Positions 56,020 to 64,000 of a stretch of DNA of 64,000 nt are shown piece after piece. Source of the stretch: Amorphochlora amoebiformis (taxonomy: Eukaryota; Cercozoa; Chlorarachniophyceae); assembly GCA_054601695.1 (NCBI GenBank), contig BAAHQB010000012.1, forward strand, positions 372,001-436,000, in the 5' to 3' direction. The notes below the pieces were generated by a model. That model saw only the letters and a list, made by a program, of their open reading frames with translations, was not told the DNA's origin and did no database searches. Made by a program: the position numbers and the translations under genes. Within the stretch, counting starts at the first letter, position 1; the number at the start of each line of letters is the position of its first letter.

Positions 56020-56498
56020 TATAAATACTTATATATGTGTAGAAATACATTCTATGTATATATTGTATATATCATATAATATATGTACATTTATGTATCC
56101 TCTCCCGTCCCTCTTTCTCTTTATACACTCGATTTTATCTCTATCTAACTATCTCTACCTCTCTCTTTCTATCTATTCCTATCTCCTCTCACATTCTCTC
56201 TCTCTCTCCTATCTTTGTCTCTCGCTCTCTCTCTTCCTATATACGTACATATGTATCTTCTTATCCCTGTCTCCCCCTCCCTCTTCCTACGTCTTGCGTC
56301 TCTCTCTTCGCTATCCCTCTCTCTCTTCCTGTCTTTGTTTTCTTTCTCCTCCTGTATCTCATTAGGTAAATCCTCGATTTGTACATCTTGATAACACGAA
56401 ATCGCTCAAAGAAGCTGTTGAGTCTCAGACCTTTCGAATTAGGTGTATATATATATATATATATATATATTATACTCTGCGTATAACATTACTCTGCG

Positions 56499-56540
<42 letters not shown>

Positions 56541-56566
56541 ATGTATATGTAAAACACGCGTGTTTG

Positions 56567-56597
<31 letters not shown>

Positions 56598-56620
56598 TAC
56601 AAGCATATAATGTAAGTATT

Positions 56621-56654
<34 letters not shown>

Positions 56655-56715
56655 ATATAACATACACATTCATAATATATTTATATACATATACATATAT
56701 ATACATTATAGAATA

Positions 56716-56754
<39 letters not shown>

Positions 56755-56993
56755 GTAGTACAAATCCTCGATCTTCATATCATAAAAAAGAGACTTATTC
56801 ATGCATATTGTCCATACAATATACATATATATATATGTATATAATTATATATATAAATTTGCACACATGTATGTATACACATATATATATATATATGTAT
56901 ATATATATAGGTGTATAATATATTTGCATATATATATATATATATATATATACATATTCACATGTATATATATATACGCGTGTAATATATTTG

Positions 56994-57048
<55 letters not shown>

Positions 57049-57348
57049 TCATATATATATATATATATATATGTGTGTACATGTGTATATATATATGTGT
57101 ATTCATATATGTGTATATGTATATATGTGCGTATATATGTATGTATATATATATATATAATATTTATATATATATTCATAATATATATATATATATATGA
57201 TACTATCATATATTTACACAAGATGTATGTATACAAATTTATTAAAATTAGAGACCTGAAGGATCCAAAAACTGGAGAGGTCCTGCTTCGCCTTGAACAC
57301 GAGATTAGGAGCGCAAAATGGCCACGGTGCCCGTTAGCCTCTGTTTAA
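51798..57348 (+). CDS. Two-domain VOC (glyoxalase/bleomycin-resistance) superfamily protein, complete
   Basis: 11 exons give 277 residues. The start MSKAGLLL leads straight into the first VOC strand, VEHLNLDV (His11), then [16 protein letters not shown] (17-32), [16 protein letters not shown] (His51) and [13 protein letters not shown]. The second VOC half starts near [11 protein letters not shown] and contains [28 protein letters not shown] (His198) and the end signature [19 protein letters not shown] followed by HEIRS (262-266). That ending is typical of a bacterial/algal/plant VOC subfamily of unknown substrate. VOC enzymes use paired beta-alpha-beta-beta-beta modules and often a metal bound by His/Glu; His11, His51, His198 and Glu261 are candidate ligands. 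Exon 1 uses a weak donor, GT|GTTGGA. Confidence 0.9.
52688..52805 (+). repeat. Telomere-like run right after a VOC exon
   Basis: CTAACCCTAA, AACCCAAACCCTAAA and related units begin a few bases after the donor of exon 52622-52683. This is CCCTAA-type in the sense direction. Confidence 0.7.
55583..55862 (+). repeat. 280-nt polypyrimidine tract filling a VOC intron
   Basis: Almost pure C/T from the donor of exon 55483-55579 to the acceptor 'cccctcag' of exon 55865-55962. The whole intron is effectively a polypyrimidine tract with no (TA)n. Confidence 0.92.
56098..56361 (+). repeat. Polypyrimidine tract before a VOC acceptor
   Basis: CT-rich text with few interruptions runs up to the acceptor of exon 56366-56442. 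Confidence 0.88.
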
Positions 57349-57753
57349 CCGAGTTTGAGTTGTAGCTTGCGCTAGTCTTAGCCAGATCTCACTGGTCACA
57401 GTTACAACTATATAATCGATATGGACAAATCGTTGAATATTCACTTGAAAGCTTACTGTCGTCATGATGATCACAATGCTAAGAGTTCAGTCATAGTAGT
57501 CCACCGTAGTCACAATCATAAATAATCCCGGATGATCTTGATCACGGTCTAGATGGTACGTAATACTAGAATACTAGTAATAGTCATGCACGTGATTATG
57601 TAAAGCTTTCTAGTGCTAGTACTAGTAACGTTACTTGGACATAGACTAGATACAACACGAGTTACGACGGGGGTTTAGTTTGATTTTAATCATTCTAAGT
57701 CATTCTAGTCATTATCACATGGCCTCGACTAAAAACATGCCGGTTGGGCTAGG
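57349..57753. other. Convergent intergenic region, CTAG-rich
   Basis: About 405 bp between the VOC and NHL stop codons. There is no (TA)n, but ACTAG/CTAGT clusters occur, for example near 57565-57630. No gene is seen. Confidence 0.7.
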
Positions 57754-58241
57754 CTATGGTGGATTGTATTTGCCATTTTCGTCGAGGTGACGCCGAACGA
57801 AACGTATTTTGTTGTTGAATGTGTCCGATACAGCAAGGTCTCCATTTGGGGCCACAGCGAGACCATAAAGCTAAATTAATATGTATTTGTATACACATTG
57901 CAGATATTACTGCAAACATGTGTATATACATGTATGCATTATATGCACATATATATATATTATATGTATGTATATATATATATATATAGTATATATATAT
58001 ATGTATGTATATATATATATATATATAGTTATATATATGTATATGTATATTTGCATGCAGTATATATATGTATATATATATATATATATTGTTTGTATAT
58101 ATATATATATATATACAAATATACCGTACATATGTAATTACATGTTATTCATGTACATATAAATATTATATATATATATATATAAATAAATAAAATATAC
58201 CGTACATATGTACTTAAATGTTATGCAAGTAGATACCATAG

Positions 58242-58272
<31 letters not shown>

Positions 58273-59018
58273 ATGTATATATATATGTATATATATATAT
58301 ATTATATATATATATATATATGTATATTATATATACATATATATATATATATATACATACATATGTAAATAAATGTATATTTAGAAATATGCTAAAACAT
58401 TACCTGTTTGAACCTAGCAAGCAAGGCGGGTCCGTCCCGCGCTTTTTCAGTCGTGAAACCCTCACCTATACCATTACATATATATATATATATATGTCTA
58501 GATACACACATATATTATATATATATTTGCATGCATGTATATGTAATACAATATATATATATATATATACTTATATATATATATGTATATATATGTAAAT
58601 ATATATATATATCTTAGTTTATATGTGCATATAGATATATACATATGTAGACGAGAGACCTGCAATGGTGCCCACAATTCCATCAGGAGAAATTTCACGT
58701 ATTCGGAAGTCTTCGGCTATTATCAGCTTACCCCAGGGGTCATATGCTGGAGGAATTAGAGTTAGGGCTAGGGTTAGAGTTAGGGTTAGGGTTGTTTGGG
58801 TTAGCGTAACTTCAGCCAGGGTTTAGGTTAGGTTTTTGTTGTCTATATTATGAATTCGTATATATTTATATAGATCACGTATATATATATATATGTATTT
58901 GTATGTGTTGGCATATATGAACACATACATAGATGTATATTTATATGTATATATTTATATGCCTTCTATATTCAGCTTATTCGTTGAATTATTACCATGT
59001 ATATACACACACACACAC

Positions 59019-59076
<58 letters not shown>

Positions 59077-59472
59077 CTGGGTATATGTATATATAAAATA
59101 TATATATATATAATATGTATATATATATATGTAGTATATATTAGTATCTGTGAAGTACTAGTGGTTAGGGTAACACGGTTACCATGCTTACGACAGTGCT
59201 GTTGTCACACTTCAGATGGTGATTTCAGAGTTCGATTCACGCACATATGTATATTTGTGTGCAGTTACATATCTAAAGTATGAATATACACACACACATA
59301 TATATATCATAGTACATATATCTATTATATTTACATGGTTATATGTGCATAAATATCACATATGTACGTGAATCGAACTCTAAAATCACTAGTAGTGTAG
59401 TATAAATTGTTGTCGTAAGCATGGTAACGGTGTTACCATAACCATTCTACGGCAAGCACTGTGCAGATACTG

Positions 59473-59511
<39 letters not shown>

Positions 59512-59688
59512 TAAAATATATCTATGTATTATATCCACAAATAAATAATTAAATATGTATATTCATATGTTTACGTATATGTATATGGTTCAACATCTAA
59601 ATATAATATATATATATGTATATTCATACTTTACAAATGTAACTACATATATATATATATGTATACATACAATATGTATATATATATG

Positions 59689-59738
<50 letters not shown>

Positions 59739-59761
59739 TATATTATATGTATATATGTGCG

Positions 59762-59800
<39 letters not shown>

Positions 59801-60416
59801 CTACATATAAACCAAAAACCTAGGCAGTGCGGGTGTGTAAATCTAGCAATCGAAGCCTAAAAACACAACACATATACATTTATGTAAAGTATATATCTAC
59901 GTATACACATTCATACATACATATGTACATCCACATATCTATCTTCTCTCCCCCTAAATGAACCCTACCAATATCGTCTCCATGTAAAGCTTAAATATTT
60001 TAACCTAACCCTATCCCTTACCTTAATCCCTAGCCTAGCCCTTACCCTTACCGCAACTGTAAACTCTCTTCACGAACGCTAAGCTAGCCCCTAAGCCTAT
60101 AATTCTGGCAGCCTGTGGATCTATAAGCCTTACCTCGTATCCTTGACCTCCTACCTCTAACCGTATTATTATCAGTCGTAGTTTTAAGCTGAAGGTAGTC
60201 CGAACCCTAACTGTATGCGTAGAACTGACTCTAAGCCTATTCTAGCTCTGACCCTAAGTACCTTGCCGTCTGCATAACCACGGGATCCAACAACCTCCTC
60301 AATTGCGATTCCTGCGGCCTACATATATATATATATATATATGTATATTCAGATGTACATATGAGTGTGTTTTTATGTTATATATACACATTTTTTTCAT
60401 AAATTCTACGTGTGAA

Positions 60417-60453
<37 letters not shown>

Positions 60454-60927
60454 ATATATCACCGTAGTAACTGAGCCTTCCATATCGACCCTTCGAATTC
60501 TATGGCTGTGGTAGTCCGCCACAAGTATACTTTCAGTCTATGATACATATTTATATATATATATATATATATACATGTGTCTATAATATGTATACATACC
60601 TATAAACATGCAAATAGAGTATATTTATATGTATGTTTACATATGAAAATGTATTTTTCTATACGTATATGTATATGTATTAATATTATGATTTAGTTCG
60701 TACTGAACACCTTATCGTCAAATAGGATCCCCTCAGGGTTTCCAAACCTAACATATATAGACATATATTATAGATATATGTGTATATGTATTTATATATT
60801 TATATTACTTTTTAAATGTGTACATCATAATGTATATAAACACATATATGTATCAAGATATGTATATATACATATTATATGTATAATATACATATATATA
60901 TGTATATAAATAAATATGTTCTATATA

Positions 60928-60967
<40 letters not shown>

Positions 60968-61069
60968 CAAAGAATGTATATATGTATACACATATTATCA
61001 GAGTGCCACACTGCAGTAGATATATACATGTCTATATATACTAAATAAATGCATATATATATTTATATA

Positions 61070-61104
<35 letters not shown>

Positions 61105-61180
61105 ATATGCATATATTATATATATATATATACATATACATAAATATACATATATATATAAACACAAACATACATATATA

Positions 61181-61230
<50 letters not shown>

Positions 61231-61981
61231 TATAATTAGTGTATGTAACCTGGCGTACTCAAAGTCTCCATCTCTGTCCCCAGATATGCCCTCTCCAGAG
61301 AAACTAAACGTACACATAAACAAACATTTATACATACATATTGTATAACATACATACATATTCATTATTCCCATTATGACTAGGATTAACAGTTGGGATA
61401 GGGTAAGGGTTAGGGGTAGCCTTAGCATTAAGAGACGAATACTAACGTTAGGATTAGGCTAGGTTTAGGATCTGATTATTCAGCATGTATTTCCGAGGAC
61501 CATTGACTCCTCCACAGTGTGGGGTTAGGGTTAGGGCTAGGGCAAGGGCTAGGGTTAGATATAGGGTTAGGGTTACGAGAGGAGGGCGAGGCCAGATTTA
61601 TCTGGAGAAGCTTCGATTGTCGATTTCACCTCTGACTGACCCACTGTTAAGATCACGTCGGTCTAAGGGCGTATGTATGCATGTGTGTTTGTTTGCGTGT
61701 CTGCATGTGCGGATATGAGTTTGAATAATATATGTATAAATATATATGTATATATGTGGATGTGTATGTCCTCGTGTGGATTATATGGACATAGTATTCA
61801 TATTTGTAGACGACATATATGTGCATATTTATATATGTATAAATATGCATATATATATATATACATACATGTATATATATATATATATATTATATATATA
61901 TATATAAATATGTGTATGTACATATATCTATACATATTGATATTGATATTTATAGTAGTATATAAGGTGAAAACATACACG

Positions 61982-62015
<34 letters not shown>

Positions 62016-62263
62016 ATATATAATATATATATACATAATATATATGTATGTATATACATATATTATATATATATATTATGTACATATATACAATATATAT
62101 ACATATGTTCATGTATATATATATATATATTATATATATAAATGCTTGTATGTACTATCAGACCTGCATGTCAGACACGAAAACAGCTCCCTCTTCTGAC
62201 ATAGCAACTCCCATGATTTGACCCTGGATGTATATATATATATATATGTAAATATATATATAA

Positions 62264-62302
<39 letters not shown>

Positions 62303-62609
62303 TGTACATATATACAGCCCTACTCTGACATAGAACTCCCATGCATTGACCACAGTTGTGTATATGTATATTACAACGCGCACATTATACATATGCATGT
62401 ATAAATAATTATACATAGTATTGTATTGTGTACATATTATATATTATATATGTATATATATATATTTATATATGTGTAAATATAGTTACATATGAGCATG
62501 TTATATATGTACATATATATATATATATATATTTATATATGTGTGTGTGTGTATAATATATAAAAGACACGTTTTATGATAGTGATTATTTAACTACACA
62601 CATTTGTGT

Positions 62610-62660
<51 letters not shown>

Positions 62661-62774
62661 GTATAATTATATGTACCGATAGTGGTCCCTGCCATTGTTC
62701 TCTCTCTTTATTTGATGTAGCTAGGAAAGCTACACTTGAGACTGTATATACACGTAAGTCATATATATATAAAC

Positions 62775-62833
<59 letters not shown>

Positions 62834-63002
62834 CGTATATATCATGTTCATACATACATACATTATATATACATGTATACACTATATATGTATATATATA
62901 TAATATATAATATATATATATATATATATAACTGTTTTGTATAATGTGTATATATGTAAATGTATATATTAATAAATAAAATATATATACATACATACAT
63001 AT

Positions 63003-63075
<73 letters not shown>

Positions 63076-63182
63076 CACCTGCTTCGATTTATCTAGTGTG
63101 GTATTGTAGTGGATATATATAAATAAATATATATATATAAATATACCCAACATGTATGCAAACATAAATATACCTCACAAAA

Positions 63183-63221
<39 letters not shown>

Positions 63222-63310
63222 TATATATATATATGCATGTATATGTAAACAATACTAATTGTTACTATCAGAGGTGTTTTGTATACATATACATATATAT
63301 ATATATATAA

Positions 63311-63359
<49 letters not shown>

Positions 63360-63586
63360 CATATATGCATATGTATATATATATATGTATATAACAATAC
63401 TAATTGTTATTATTAGAGGTGTTTTGTATACATACCATGACCAACAGGATTTGCTCCGTCCGTCATTTCTAAATACGTAGAGTGTTTATATTTTCAAGTA
63501 TAGATTACATTATAATACATTTATATGCATATACATATATATATATATATTATATATCAATTTACATATATATATATATGTTATAA

Positions 63587-63620
<34 letters not shown>

Positions 63621-63726
63621 ATATAAGTATTATATATATATATATGTATATATATGTGTATCTATATATATACATACATATCATACGAATATGTGATTGG
63701 AAGAGTTCTGTTTTATTATATACGTC

Positions 63727-63776
<50 letters not shown>

Positions 63777-64000
63777 TAATATTATCTGATATTGTATGAT
63801 AAAGTGCAATAGTATAACATAATAGATAATACTAACATACCACTATGATCATATTAATGCTAATGCCAATACACGGAATACATGTTTACTGAGCTTCCAA
63901 AATACAAAAAAATAGAATTTATTATTCTTGGAAAGTTCTTGGAACGCACCTACTCTCATACGACGAAGAGCCTTATTCTTTGCATCGGTAATTAAAAAGT
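57754..64000 (-). CDS. NHL-repeat beta-propeller protein, 3' part (5' end beyond right edge)
   Basis: Thirteen visible exons encode ~271 C-terminal residues. At least five NHL blades are recognisable: [16 protein letters not shown] (at the window edge), [56 protein letters not shown], and [17 protein letters not shown] followed by FNNKIRFV. Linkers of the G-EG--DG---A-F type precede blades, such as [19 protein letters not shown] and GYADGKASIARF. NHL propellers bind protein, RNA or small ligands; partner domains would be N-terminal and are not visible. The protein ends DENGKYNPP with a TAG at 57756-57754. Confidence 0.92.
58754..58835. repeat. Telomere-like run next to an NHL exon
   Basis: The plus strand has TTAGGG/TTAGGGC units, starting within 10 bp of the acceptor of exon 58746-58660. 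It is CCCTAA-type in the sense direction and forms the end of the intron. Confidence 0.75.
59143..59475. repeat. ~110-bp imperfect inverted repeat in an NHL intron
   Basis: Arm 59143-59250 and the reverse complement of arm 59358-59475 share 'agtatctg', 'gttaccatgcttacgaca' and 'agagttcgattcac', with ~110 bp of (TA)-rich loop. Both arms are flanked by (TA)n. This resembles a foldback element. Confidence 0.88.
59990..60250. repeat. Degenerate CCTAA-type run
   Basis: Loose CCTAACCCT, CCTTACC and CTAAGCC units over ~260 bp in the NHL intron between exons 60318-60262 and 59856-59820. It is more decayed than the other telomere-like runs. Confidence 0.6.
61380..61572. repeat. Telomere-like run in NHL intron
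   Basis: GGGTTAGGG, GGGCTAGGG and related units on the plus strand, ending at the donor of exon 61662-61577. A non-repeat island near 61465-61520 interrupts it. Confidence 0.75.

Larger units (their letters stand above)
51798..57348 (+). other. Exon map of the VOC gene (11 exons)
   Basis: 51798-51844, 52273-52332, 52622-52683, 53149-53177, 54298-54387, 54685-54791, 54905-54974, 55483-55579, 55865-55962, 56366-56442, 57252-57348. The sum is 834 nt including the TAA at 57346-57348. All junctions are phase-consistent. Exons 53149-53177 and 52622-52683 are short, but their phases leave no alternative. Confidence 0.87.
57754..64000 (-). other. Exon map of the NHL gene (visible part)
   Basis: In transcription order: 64000(edge)-63950, 63468-63436, 62741-62677, 62223-62164, 61662-61577, 61303-61250, 60747-60709, 60529-60463, 60318-60262, 59856-59820, 58746-58660, 58465-58404, 57870-57754. 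Phases agree throughout. The first visible exon continues past the edge. Exon 60747-60709 uses donor GT|GTTCAG to keep frame. Confidence 0.85.

Overview
This is a eukaryotic nuclear window, not a prokaryotic one. It carries six multi-exon genes whose introns are packed with (TA)n and TA/TG/CA microsatellite. I rebuilt the genes by hand by chaining open stretches between GT donors and AG acceptors with matching phase. About 104 introns can be placed, all GT-AG. Exons are small, typically 45-110 nt. The organism looks like a protist or alga with a TTAGGG-type telomere motif scattered in its introns; I cannot name it.

The genes alternate strictly in strand. (1) 505-3650 (+) is the 3' end of a membrane protein I do not recognise. 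(2) 5379-24128 (-) is a complete hormone-sensitive-lipase-type hydrolase: 32 exons, 789 residues. (3) 24442-33632 (+) is a TMEM19/DUF92 membrane protein: 13 exons, 411 residues. (4) 34164-50762 (-) is a PXA-PX-Nexin_C sorting nexin with an N-terminal membrane anchor: about 35 exons, about 784 residues. (5) 51798-57348 (+) is a two-domain VOC/glyoxalase-superfamily protein: 11 exons, 277 residues. (6) 57754-64000 (-) is the 3' part of an NHL-repeat beta-propeller protein that runs off the right edge.

The gaps between genes look different from the introns. The three tail-to-tail gaps (3651-5378, 33633-34163, 57349-57753) lack long TA tracts and are rich in CTAG; the first also holds a 334-bp tandem duplication. 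The head-to-head gap 24129-24441 is a 313-bp candidate bidirectional promoter. The head-to-head gap 50763-51797 is larger and holds an unexplained minus-strand ORF.

The most unusual signal is a set of 'ghost exons': short decayed copies of an exon edge, sometimes with its splice site, lying next to the true exon at nine places in four genes. With (TA)n touching many splice sites, this suggests that unstable TA tracts keep duplicating exon edges. The genes share no obvious pathway: lipid-ester hydrolysis, a membrane lipid-kinase-like family, endosomal/ER lipid-contact sorting, VOC chemistry and a beta-propeller. All protein family calls rest on motif recognition by eye, without database search.
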